This document shows positions 23,687 to 33,597 of a DNA stretch of 64,000 nt, in pieces (within the stretch, counting starts at the first letter, position 1; every line of letters begins with the position of its first letter). Under the pieces are notes generated by a model that was not told the origin of the DNA, made no database searches, and saw nothing but the letters and a program-made list of their open reading frames with translations. This DNA comes from Albugo candida. Lineage: Eukaryota > Oomycota > Peronosporomycetes > Albuginales. The stretch is taken from the NCBI GenBank assembly GCA_040437565.1, contig JBDOQK010000042.1:124001-188000 (forward strand), read 5' to 3'. The position numbers and the translations under genes were made by a program.

Positions 23687-24754
23687 ATGGGATCGTATCT
23701 CACTATTGTCAACGACACGCGAGACGATTGGCACTGTAAAGTGGCGTCCGATACAAAAGCCATCAAACTCACTTCGCTCGTATTTGGAGTCATCGGCCTA
23801 ATGGGCGGCATGTTAGCCGCATTTCGATACGTTGTGCCTTTATCCACAGCGTTAGTCGGTGGTAGTACAGTCACAATATTTGGAATATCTGCTGCGAATA
23901 TGATATCCACTTCGACAATGATGGCCAGCGATGCGATGGCAGTAGCGAGTCAGACGTCACAATTCGCTGTTGCCGCTTCCAAGGAATTAGATGCGAAATT
24001 CAGCGCGGAAAATTATGCGCTGATTCCCGCTGGAAACTCGCATCAGTACAAGAAGATGATGCTGTTGGCGTGGAGACAGGGAACGTGTATGCGCGCAGTG
24101 ATTTTGAATACAACCGCTGTGGAAGTACTAACGTTATTAATGCGACCCATTTTCAGTGCTGCGAGAGTGAAAGGTACGCGCGAGTATCGAATGTCATGGT
24201 GGTTAAGACAACATCCTCCGAGATCCAATTATATAATTGCAGCTATTCTTCAACCAAAAGTGCATTTAGTAAAGTCTCCGGTGGTCAATGCGCCTCTACC
24301 GGTTCCACCGATTGCGTCAGTACAGACAACAGCTCCTGTGAGTAAATATTCGGAAACAAATGGTACGGTCGAAGCGAAAATTGTGGAGAAGAGCATGGTC
24401 AAAAACGCTTCAATAGCAGATATATTGTCTCCTTCGCTGCGAATGAATATGTTTGGTACATTGGAGACGAAATCTCCAACACTTTCAGAGAGTAGCCATA
24501 CAGATGAAAATAAGACCGAGCAAATTACCAAAACGATATCATCTTCTCCCGCCATCAATTCTCCGCCCATATTGTCACCAGTTACCACATCAGAGCCCAA
24601 AATCGCCTCAGCTGCAACATTGTCACCTTCGCTTGTACCAAACGATTCCTTTAATCCGATACGACCAGTTGTCACTGCAGCTCCATACCCGATTTCCGTC
24701 TTCAAAGCGCCCGATTTACGAGAAGAAAATTTGAATTGGGACTTTGATAATTGA
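23687..24754 (+). CDS. Membrane protein of a local three-member family (MGSYLTIVNDT start), 355 aa
   Basis: I do not recognise the family from elsewhere. The start at 23687 is chosen because MGSYLTIVNDT is also the start of the relative at 42311. An in-frame ATG at 23627 would add 20 residues. After an N-terminal block with a conserved Cys (WHCKVASDTKAIK) come two hydrophobic stretches (about residues 28-50 and 52-78), then a conserved block. That block contains IPAGNSHQYKK, LAWRQGTCMRA and LLMRPIFS, followed by a Trp-containing motif. The last ~150 residues are Pro/Ser/Thr-rich and look disordered, and they are absent from the shorter relative. A third, broken member lies at 62797-63281. The gene is convergent with the Cys-rich gene on the minus strand, 59 bp apart. 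Its last ~30 codons recur inverted at 16548-16665. Confidence 0.8.
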   Translation: MGSYLTIVNDTRDDWHCKVASDTKAIKLTSLVFGVIGLMGGMLAAFRYVVPLSTALVGGSTVTIFGISAANMISTSTMMASDAMAVASQTSQFAVAASKELDAKFSAENYALIPAGNSHQYKKMMLLAWRQGTCMRAVILNTTAVEVLTLLMRPIFSAARVKGTREYRMSWWLRQHPPRSNYIIAAILQPKVHLVKSPVVNAPLPVPPIASVQTTAPVSKYSETNGTVEAKIVEKSMVKNASIADILSPSLRMNMFGTLETKSPTLSESSHTDENKTEQITKTISSSPAINSPPILSPVTTSEPKIASAATLSPSLVPNDSFNPIRPVVTAAPYPISVFKAPDLREENLNWDFDN

Positions 24755-24813
24755 ATCGCTACACAAATATTTGCTTTTTTGAAACGCTGATGCTTTCTGC
24801 ATTGACTGATTGC

Positions 24814-25804
24814 TTAGAATTCGACAGAAGGACGAGATTTGCGTATGGCAGAAGTCTCCGATTGGAAGAATTCTTCAAAGTTCTGATGAGAGAGGTCGAA
24901 AGAATCGGTAGCCGATTCGACACGTGAGTCATTCAATTCGTTTACAGATACATCGGAGACGTACGAGGCCATTAAACCAATGCTTGATTCAAAAGACATT
25001 GGAGGTGCAAACACACTGTGATCTGATGCGAACGAGTCTGTGAGTTGTGTGCTTGCGAGACCATGCGATACCGAGTGAGCGGCTTGTAATCGGCGTTGTG
25101 AGAGTGCTGCTTGTTCGTATTGACTCAGGTCCATAGATGCAAATTTGTCTTTTTCTTTCATTGAGTACAAACGGAAGGCATCCTGTACCGTAATCGATGT
25201 GAGAGGTCTCAATTTATTTTCAGACTCATTTGGAGACTTTTCTGCTTCACGTGAGCGATATTTGAAAAAAGCCACGACGCCAATGAATGCGAAAAGACTC
25301 AGCAGACCGATGACAGCATACATAATGAATGATTGTCTCTGAGAGGAAAGGGAAGATGAAGATGGAGCCTTTTCGTTCATTGCCTCCTTCGCAGTTGTAT
25401 GGAGAGGCAAAGTTCTCTTTGAAGCATCTGAAACCGATTCATTCCAATCAGAGTCATGTTCTTGTCTGATGTTTGGCTTTGCACTGCCCGACTTTTCATA
25501 AAGTTGTGCATATACACTCGAGCAATCGACACCAATTGTGCAAGCGCCATTCAACGCTTCATGACACGACAGATCAGGCGTCACACACGGTGGACAGATT
25601 CCACTGGAAACCTCACATCCATCTTCACGATTCCCTTCAAGAAAACATGTTACGACTTGGCCGCATGTCTTTGTAGAGGTCACTACAAGGCATAATATAA
25701 TATAATTAGAATGTGCGATTCTCCAAAGAAGCGTTATATTATGTGTACGTACAGAGTCGGAAATGAGTACTCAGACTCCATAAGAGAAATAGTCCGACTG
25801 TCAT
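24814..25804 (-). CDS. Cys-rich type I membrane protein, two exons, 306 aa
   Basis: Exon 1 is 25753-25804 and exon 2 is 24814-25682, with a 70 bp intron (donor GTACGT, acceptor TTGTAG). The main frame has no ATG at its start. The short first exon supplies MTVGLFLLWSLS, a clear signal peptide, and joins in frame. The exported part has C-x5-C, C-x6-CPPC, C-x7-C and CTIGVDCS, the same order as the 17.4 kb protein. A Ser/Lys-rich stalk, one membrane segment (about residues 145-166, FIMYAVIGLLSLFAFIGVVAF) and a cytoplasmic tail of about 140 residues follow. The tail is Ser-rich with acidic patches and is much longer than in the paralogue. Both genes have the intron in phase 1 at the signal peptide. 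Probable surface protein; function unknown. Confidence 0.75.
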
Positions 25805-26073
25805 GACGGCGAATACGTTTATCACAGTGGTGCGTGTTGATATGCAAAAGTCGTTTTAAAAATACGGTTTCCTTACATCAGATTGATCTGCGTCACTGCC
25901 ACCTCATTCTTCCAATGAGAAGGTGTATAAATGCTGTCTTTGTCTGTGTAAAGGCGTGTATAATAAGATGTTTTTATTATACGCTGTTTCTCTTAATCGA
26001 AAGGATTCGTCTCAGTTCATGGATTAGAATTATTTATAGGAAAGTTGTAAAGCAAGTGTCGACGACTCTCAGT
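25805..26073. other. Short intergenic between divergent genes
   Basis: Upstream DNA shared by the minus-strand Cys-rich gene and the plus-strand gene that follows. No recognisable motif. Confidence 0.3.
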
Positions 26074-26441
26074 GAGCGACGAGTTGAATCGTTGCAAAAT
26101 GCTGAGAACCTGTGTTTCTTCAAACTTGTTGCATACTGATAGCAAAGTCGATGTATCACAACACGATGTCGAGCAGAAAAGAAGTGAAAACAGGAAAAGT
26201 ATCATATTTAATACGTATGAGGAATTGGGACCTTCTTTGGCAGAGGCATTGAGGTACAAAGAAGTTTCGACGCCTTTGAAAATGCAAACTCTCAATTCGA
26301 CAGAATCGGCAGAGAANNNNNNNNNNNNNNNNNNNNNNNNNNNNNNNNNNNNNNNNNNNNNNNNNNNNNNNNNNNNNNNNNNNNNNNNNNNNNNNNNNNN
26401 NNNNNNNNNNNNNNNNGAGCGACGAGTTGAATCGTTGCAAA

Positions 26442-27443
26442 ATGCTGAGAACCTGTGTTTCTTCAAACTTGTTGCATACTGATAGCAAAGTCGATGTATC
26501 ACAACACGATGTCGAGCAGAAAAGAAGTGAAAACAGGAAAAGTATCATATTTAATACGTATGAGGAATTGGGACCTTCTTTGGCAGAGGCATTGAGGTAC
26601 AAAGAAGTTTCGACGCCTTTGAAAATGCAAACTCTCAATTCGACAGAATCGGCAGAGAATTTGGAACGATCGATTGAGTCTCAATCTCAATCTCAATCTC
26701 AATCTCAAGCAAGCGCATTAACACAACGCGACATTGCTGTTGGTGTCACTCGTTCCATTGTAATCGGTCGAATTCAGCAATCTTCCGTTGACATATTGTC
26801 TATTGTGGAGGATTTCTTCACACAACTGATTGCACAATTGAAATTGAATGCAACCGGATTCTGCTATCTTCAGGAGTCTACGTTTCTCGTGTATCTCGAG
26901 ACACCGCCCGATACATTTGCACGTGTTTGTCGCTCACTATCACAATTAACTGTTTGCTTCCCTCGTGTCGCAAAATATCTCGATTATGAAAGCATGCGAA
27001 TTCTGGGCTCTTGTGACGACAATCCACTACGACTCCTTCAAGAAATGAACTATCGTAAAGGTGCAAGCACTCGCACTCACAAACCTGACGACTCGACAAC
27101 ATCGAGTGATCAAGACAACAGACATTACATGCAAATTGCAGAAGCATTCATCAACGTGGTCAAATTTATACGATGGATGTCGAATTTCTCCAAGGTACGA
27201 ATTGTGTTTTGCATACATGAGCAGAGTTCAATGCTTTGTACATAGGAAGAGCGATGGAAATCTACGAACAAAAATCTGAGCATTGATCAAGCACTACTGC
27301 CTTCTGACTCGCTCATTGCATGGCTTTTGGAACAAGACGATCTTATGACACTTTCAGAGTTTATTCAAACATTCGATGAGCCGATTTCACATTGTTTCGA
27401 GTCAGAGCGTATTTGGCCACTTCCTACTTTGGTACCTTTCTGA
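26442..27443 (+). CDS. Unknown protein with BLUF-like or alpha/beta fold core, two exons, 316 aa
   Basis: Exons 26442-27194 and 27246-27443 are joined by a 51 bp intron (donor GTACGA, acceptor CATAG, phase 0). Without the intron the protein would end in an unrelated tail; with it the frame continues through 65 further codons to TGA. The N-terminal ~90 residues are polar and contain a pure Ser-Gln run encoded by TCTCAA repeats. Residues ~95-190 look like a compact alpha/beta domain (VIGRIQQSS, then ATGFCYLQESTFLVYLETPP). This faintly recalls BLUF-like domains of flagellar or testis proteins, but the flavin residues cannot be checked by eye. The first 218 bp of the gene, plus about 25 bp before the ATG, also appears before the gap (26074-26316), so the start at 26099 is the same codon seen twice. 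No function assigned. Confidence 0.72.
26681..26709 (+). repeat. Hexanucleotide microsatellite (TCTCAA)n inside a gene
   Basis: About five uninterrupted TCTCAA units encode an alternating Ser-Gln run near residue 85 of the unknown protein. Pure coding repeats of this type tend to vary in length between strains. Confidence 0.85.
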
Positions 27444-27489
27444 GTACGAAATGGACGAAATGAAGTTGTGTACAGAATGAATGTGAAAT

Positions 27490-27600
27490 GTGGGAAGGAA
27501 TGAAGTCGTTGTTTGTCGTACGTGCGCCTCCTACGCAGTAGCCATCGATGTGTGACTGGAGTCCGAAATTGTATTACATGCTACGTAGGGCTTGCAAACA
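27490..27600 (-). pseudogene. Relic of the secreted CDGGxC-repeat gene family
   Basis: The reverse strand contains about 70 bp similar to the second exon of the gene at 57407-57837. One frame reads DGYCVGGARTTN where the intact gene has DGYCEGGACTSN. Upstream similarity fades after a few codons and the frame is broken. Only the 3' end of a former paralogue remains, lying between the unknown gene and the right arm of the inverted repeat. Confidence 0.5.
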
Positions 27601-27709
27601 AATGCACTCGAAGAAGAAATAACAATATTTCTTTAACACTGGATACGAGCTATAAAGGGGATGATTACAGTTAGCATGTGAAGATAATGCTACAATGGAA
27701 GTAGCTGCA

Positions 27710-28268
27710 TCGCTTGAAGAGACATCTTTTGAGCTGTATGTCGTCTGAATGTGACATTGACGATATAATAATGATTCTTACATTAGAATTGATAAGGAAA
27801 TGCCATAACGACGGCTTCCATGTCGTCTTTGAATCCATAATTTGTGCTTCTAAACGTGAGATGTATACATCGGTGTCCATTGTCCGTATAGTCGATAATC
27901 AAACACGTGAACAATTGTATGGTGCTGCGATATAAATGTTTGTGTTACCCTTTGTCCATCTGCCACCTGCTATCTGATTATGTAGACCCACACTCTTGAA
28001 TTCCAAGATTGATTACCGCTATTCCAATATTTTGTATCAGCCGGCATGCATCGGTACTGATACCAAAAGGTTTTTCCGTGAGAATTAGCTATCGAAGCTG
28101 GTAGTTATGAGAGTACATCACATCCAACTTCAAATATCAGTCCAAAGATTAAGAATTCACAATAGGTATAAAGCTGCTGTGATTCGTACCACAGGCCAAT
28201 TAGACATAGCATTAGCGAAAACTATTGTCACCAATGCTCAGCCTTGTCCGAAGAAGCCTTTTACATTG
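27710..28268 (+). repeat. Right arm of the ~560 bp inverted repeat
   Basis: Partner of 15885-16447, in opposite orientation. The similarity starts around 27710 and fades after 28268, where this copy continues differently (a short frame ending in LEADLSIPSKR) from the left copy. Both copies carry the same interrupted coding traces, so the duplication happened after the element had already decayed, or both descend from the same decayed family. See the finding on the enclosed island. Confidence 0.8.
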
Positions 28269-28911
28269 CTTGAAGCTGACCTGAGCATACCTTCAAAGCG
28301 TTCCGATGCCATTCTGAACCAGAAATGATAAGTTCTTGGTATCTTTCCTAAGTATCGAATGATCTAGCAGCTTTCTTGTATAGATTTAAAGAGTGAGTCT
28401 ACCAATTCAGGGACCGCTAACCAGCCCCCACCCTGTTTGATAAGGTACTGATTACGAGTTATGATTGGCTAAAAAGAATACCCTTATTTTTTGAATACAT
28501 ATATCTTCTAAGAAGCGGTTTTACAATATTGAGATTGGCTAGGTCTATATCTAAAGCTACTGCTGTAGGTGTTGCTGGTGCTGTTGGTGCTGCTTTGCAT
28601 TTGCTACCAATGACAGCAAGCTGGCCTTCACAAGCAAGACGAACTGCTGAATCCGTTTAGAGTAGATCACCTGCAATAAATGAATTGTCAGATAAATATA
28701 ACTTTTGCCAGCACAATTAGCATACAGCACAAATTACCTGTTGACGCAAAGATCCATCCTTTGAGAGCAGCATGGACGCTCACCACCCAAAATGTTAGTA
28801 CATGCCAAAATGGCGCTTATTGTTAACCAGCAAGTCGTCGTAGGTAGCTCATCGAAGCAGCGAAGGTGGCATGCATTTTGCTGGAAATCGGGTCTGATGA
28901 GTTTAATAGTT
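28269..28911. other. Intergenic, no gene seen
   Basis: Stops in all frames. A short GCTGTTGGTGCTGCT-like run lies at 28570-28600. A TATGATTGGCTAA segment near 28463 resembles the terminal repeats found at 32.7-34.7 kb, which may mark the left end of the MULE that follows. Confidence 0.4.
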
Positions 28912-29176
28912 GAAGGTGTCTATATTACTAGAACTAGACTAACTGACTTCTCTAGTTGCCTAGGCTATCTTAAATAACATATATTCATATAAAAAACGTT
29001 TCGTGAAATACCTGCGAGAGATGATAAGATGTCGTCTCGTTGATAATCCCGTATCGTAGTAGCTCCAGCATCCTTAAGTCGAAGGTGTCTATATTGCTAG
29101 AATTAGACTAACTGACTTCTCTAGTTGCCTAGGCTATCTTAAATAACATATATACATATAAAAAACCTTTCGTGAA
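28912..29176 (-). mobile_element. 5'-truncated LINE 3' tail, partly duplicated in tandem
   Basis: This is the reverse complement of the last ~170 bp of the LINE family seen at 3560-3995. It begins with GTGTCTATATTACTAG and includes the block CTAGTTGCCTAGGCTATCTT. From 29083 the first ~94 bp starts again with a few substitutions and runs into the gap at 29177. The unit is therefore either tandemly duplicated or hit twice by insertions at the same site. Confidence 0.7.
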
Positions 29177-29279
29177 NNNNNNNNNNNNNNNNNNNNNNNN
29201 NNNNNNNNNNNNNNNNNNNNNNNNNNNNNNNNNNNNNNNNNNNNNNNNNNNNNNNNNNNNNNNNNNNNNNNNNNNNTGG

Positions 29280-30580
29280 ACGCTAGCACCCTTCATTGTG
29301 TCGACATGTCGACTTGGACCATTGTTTTCGAGAGGAAAGAGTTGAAAAAAGTAGTTTTTCGAGTTGTTTTGTACTAACTTGGCGGGTTACGTAGTAGCCG
29401 GCAAATTGAGAAGTACACGCAAGCTTCAAGTAGGAAGGATCTCGCTGGATGCACACCTTTAGAAGATTTACTAGATAAATTGCCACCAAGTCCCCAACCA
29501 GAGTTACATTGTGTGGGAAGAAATGACACAAATCAATTGACTGTTCTTCTGATTCTCCCTAACTCGAACAAGTAGATTAGCGAGCATTTCTGTGCAAACA
29601 AAATCTTTATTTTAGACTGCAGATGCAAGACTAACTGTTTTAACTTGCCTATGATGCATGGTGTAGTGATTGCATCAAGCAAGGATTCTCTTACCCAATT
29701 TTATTGTTTCTTGACAGGAGAAAAAGAGCAGGATTATACTTGGGCATTGAATTTTATCCAGTCAATTTGTCGTATAACTACATTTGAAACTTAGTTTTTG
29801 TCACGGATCGAGAACTTGCGCTCATGAACGCCCTAGGGACTGTATTCCCTGCGAGCCCAAATTTGATCTGCAAATGGCACATCTGGACTTGTTTGGGTGC
29901 TAATATACAAAATAATCGAAATATTCTGGTGAGGGAAATCTGGGACGCGTATTCGTCAGATCGGAGGAAGCTAGTGGACTCACCCAACTTGAATAATTAC
30001 AGAAAAAATCTAGAAAAAATGGACGATGTATACTCACCACAGATCATGCACTATCTCGAACGAATATGGTTACCATATAAAGAGAAGGCTTTGCTGGTAT
30101 CTTTTTCATTATTATCAACCGGCTATCCTAACCAAACATAATTCATCATTTGTAGCTTGTTTCTGTATGGACCAACAATGTAAAGAACTTTGGTCAAAAT
30201 TCTCTCTCGCGAGAAGAAGAGATGCATGCAACATTTAAAAACTGCATCGGTAAAACTCAGGGATTTGCTTGTGTTTACAATAGGATCAGGCTTTCTTGTG
30301 CAAATCAATTCAAGACAATTTAGAATACCAATGTGATTTAATTCATCTGCGTGGACACAATGACATTCGGAAATCCAATGGGGCATTGCGTTCGACGGGA
30401 GATGTCAAATTATACATCGAGTATAGCCCGCGAACAGTTTCAATTATCCCACAACAACAATAGCGAATTACCAAGTACCACTTGCACCGGTGTACATCAG
30501 AAGATCCTAGGCATAACATGTAAACATAAATTCAATCAGATAATTCAGCACAACACTCAACTTGCAAAATAAGACTTTGA
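29280..30580 (+). mobile_element. MULE (Mutator-like) transposase core, decayed
   Basis: Translated pieces follow the MULE order. They are FILDCRCKTNCFNLPMMHGV (first catalytic Asp), a segment around FYCFLTGEKEQDYTWALNF, a degenerate second Asp region, and MNALGTVFPASPNLICKWHI, the hallmark C-W-H block after the second Asp. About 90 codons of helical sequence ending near KEKALLVSFSLL come next. Stops divide the reading frame at several points, so it is inactive. The C-terminal SWIM part is not seen directly downstream; separate C-terminal relics lie at 12.8 kb and 33.9 kb. The 5' side is cut by the gap at 29177-29276. Confidence 0.75.
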
Positions 30581-31034
30581 CTCATAATGGTGGCTCGAGC
30601 AAGAAACCCTCATCAACCTATCCTTGCCGATCTACAACATTGATTTAGAAAGTCAGGAAATTTTTGACTTGCTAACTTTGGAGGTAACTCATCGACAATA
30701 TCAAATTTACAACTTAATTTGTGAGCAATTAAAAAAAACACAACAATTCAAGACCCCCCGACAATCAGGGAAGAGGCAGACCATCAGTTTCATTCAGCAC
30801 AAAGAGATCCTTCAGCTTTTCGATATGTCCAAGCAGAAAATCAAAGTTGGATTTCTAATACACAAATCTCAAATGCCGTATTTGTCAAGCAACAGGACAT
30901 AATCCAGGAGTTGTAGGTTGCGTCATGCATCAAGTTCATTTTTATTATCGCAGCGCTACATCAAACATTTGAGAAAGAAGGACATCCAAATACGTACTTG
31001 ACAAGCCTGTAACAATTTAGATGTGGGAAGTCAT

Positions 31035-31410
31035 CGGGATGCTTGTAATGAATAAGTAAGCTCTCTACTATCATATAGGTCGTATTTCACTCGAAAGAAC
31101 AAAAATAGCCCCAAGTACATCATTTTCGCGCTGCCGAGAGTTGAATTAAGCCAATGTCGAGAAACGTATGCGGCAGAGTAAAACAGATCACTAACAACGT
31201 TGTCCAATGAAGCGGGAACAAATGATACCCTTAATCAATATTACACATTGACCCCAAGAATACCGGAGCATTTCCTGACTTCATAAATGACTCCGTGTAT
31301 AATTCCTTGCTATTTCATGCGACCACGAAAAAGTTGGTTGAATACGAGACAAATCTTTTCTCCTACGCTGAAACGGCAAAAGTAAAAGCACAATTCCCAG
31401 TGAAGTTATA
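31035..31410 (+). repeat. Dispersed repeat copy A (partner at 39215-39985)
   Basis: Colinear similarity of about 70-75% with 39215-39985 once the gap and duplicate in the latter are discounted. Shared anchors are CGGGATGCTT, AAGTACATCATT and CGGCAAAAGT. No intact frame and no family assigned. It lies just upstream of the copia fossil and may be part of it. Confidence 0.45.
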
Positions 31411-31559
31411 ATTGTTACTTCTAGCTAAATAGGGAGTTAGGATGGAATTGTCCGACATCTACCGAATTTGGAATCTATGCTCGTTCCAACTTTTGACAGC
31501 GTAGCAGATAAGGAACCTTGGAATTGTAAAACGTTTTAAAGGAATGAAAGCTTCTCATT

Positions 31560-32420
31560 CATTCAATGTTGAATATGAACTTGACCAGAAAGCGTCTATC
31601 GATGAGATGCTTTCGCGGTTGGGGTCCAAGAGGCACATTTTGTGGCCACCTCGATTGGCCTGATTATGACAGCTATGTGCACGAGTTTAATCCACTGCTT
31701 CCTGAATAGAGTTGAGATGGAGCTACATCGGTGCAAAATATCTAGTCGTTGTGAGTTCACTAGTATGGCCTCTAAGTTGTGTGCACACGCACATCGCTGA
31801 TGCGGTACATCGAGAAAGTCGCCGAAAGCATGCATCCTCTACCAAGCGACTGGAAGCTGGCTAGACGAATTGCAAAGTACCTTGAAGTAGACAAGGACTT
31901 TAAGTTTAGGCTTAAGCAGAAGGAAATTCCAGGAATCGCTACTGTAGAACCTACAATTAAAAGCGACGCTGATTTTGCTGGTAATGAAGCCGACTGATAA
32001 TCTATCGGTGGTGGAATATATCGAATGGGATGATTGTGGATGGATTGTCCGCAAGCAGTGACCCGTATCACCATCCACCATCGAAGCAAATCTGCTTCCA
32101 TCGCACACGCAGGAAAATAATTCTTGGGGTTCGGGACTGTCTTACTTACAAAATATAGACAAGGTAGTATTGCCAATTACTATGAAGATGGATAATGAAG
32201 CGGCAATTCATCAACAGGAAAATAAAAAAAAGTTGGATGCTTGCAAAGCACATTGAAATAAAGCTGAAATTCATTTAGGATTATGTTAAGAAAGGTCTCG
32301 TGAAAAGTGTCTTCATTCCGAGCGAAGCGATGGCGCTGACCTGCTAACGAAAGTCGTTAGCGCTGTTCTATTTCGAAGCTTGATGAAAGGGGTTTCGCTG
32401 TTTCAGAGAAATGGTGAGAG
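31560..32420 (+). mobile_element. Ty1/copia-like LTR retrotransposon fossil (3' part of pol)
   Basis: Fragments of a copia polymerase, from the end of the reverse transcriptase to RNase H, can be recognised by the order of RNase H blocks near 31780-32100. The element is an old, heavily broken fossil. No LTR pair could be recognised around it. Only this part of the element is visible. Confidence 0.6.
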
Positions 32421-32689
32421 AATCACGTGGAGAAGATGGTACGTACGAGCGTCGCCATAAGGTAGGCGTTTTGAAAAGCGATGTATCTTCGCTGAGTACA
32501 AAACACATCTGGCATCCAATCTAGCGACATAAACACGGCATAGATGGTACGTCAGGGACAGAATCGATTCATACCAGGTCAGACCACGCAAAAAGAGAGT
32601 TCTAGCAGATAAAAAAGTATAGGGTGTGACTATTGTAACAGGCGTTTTCACTATTGCCACATACAGAACCTCTGTTCAGCTACTTTGTG

Positions 32690-33500
32690 TAAAATGAGTA
32701 TGATTGGTCGATAAGGTGGCTATATTACTACTTAAACGTAAGATATGTAAAACCTTCCGCCCTATCTAACACGCAGCAATATTTAACGAGTTGCGCAATA
32801 ATAGCGGCTTCCAAGCAAAAATGGATTGAAAATACTCGGAAATTTTTTTATGTCAATGTTCAGAGCAAATTGCTGCAGTCACCAATAGGACTTGTTGGAA
32901 TTAAATATAGTTCTCGCAAGGCCATGGGAAATGCATTAAATGAATTAGCTGCCACCTAGAACTATGGGGTAGTAACAAAATCATCCTATAAGCAGCGTAA
33001 TGAACACTATAAGATCCATTACAAATGCGACTGAGGGGATTCATACCGCAATTTCAAAGCAATAATTAGAAGACGATATAACTCGACAGTATCGTCAATT
33101 GTCAATTCCGCCTGAAAAGCGAAAAGATGACCTGCATTGGAATTTTTAGAAACAACTGTTTCTTTGGAATTACTTCTATTTGATCTGGGTCTAGTTGAAG
33201 AGGATCACAACCATATGTCATCCACTCCCACAAGCACCCATCCTGTCCACCTCAGAGTTAATGGAAATACAATAGTTGGATTGTATGATGCTGGGTGTCA
33301 ACAAAAAACATCCAAAATGGATCGACGAGACGTAATTTATCATGTGGACTTACCGGAAAACCCAGAAAACCTTCATGCCGAGCTTTGGGTGAAGAAGGGC
33401 AGCGCTCGGACTTGCAAGAAAACCTCAAATAAGAAATCTGTTAACACATCTCACGTGGAAGCAGTAATGTAGCCCCCTTATCGACCAATCATATCAATGT
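32690..33500. mobile_element. ~0.8 kb TIR-bounded element (non-autonomous DNA transposon candidate)
   Basis: A 40 bp terminal segment at 32692-32731 matches the reverse complement of 33461-33500 at about 33 of 40 positions, including an exact 14 bp core ATTGGTCGATAAGG. The interior carries a 111-codon open frame (33137-33472, non-ATG start) with no motif I recognise. The terminal sequence shares TATGATTGG with the ends of the neighbouring element at 33.6-34.7 kb, so both probably belong to one MULE-type family. Clear target-site duplications were not found by eye. Confidence 0.6.
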
Positions 33501-33597
33501 TTCACAAATATGCCAATCAGAGATCTTTGTCTTTGGCAACAGTCGCAGCAATAAGTATGAGGTAACCGTTGAAATCCCCTCAGTGCTTTTGGTAAAA

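Noticed and set aside
33137-33472. 111-codon frame as a gene
   Set aside because: Starts without ATG and lies inside a TIR-bounded element; no recognisable domain.
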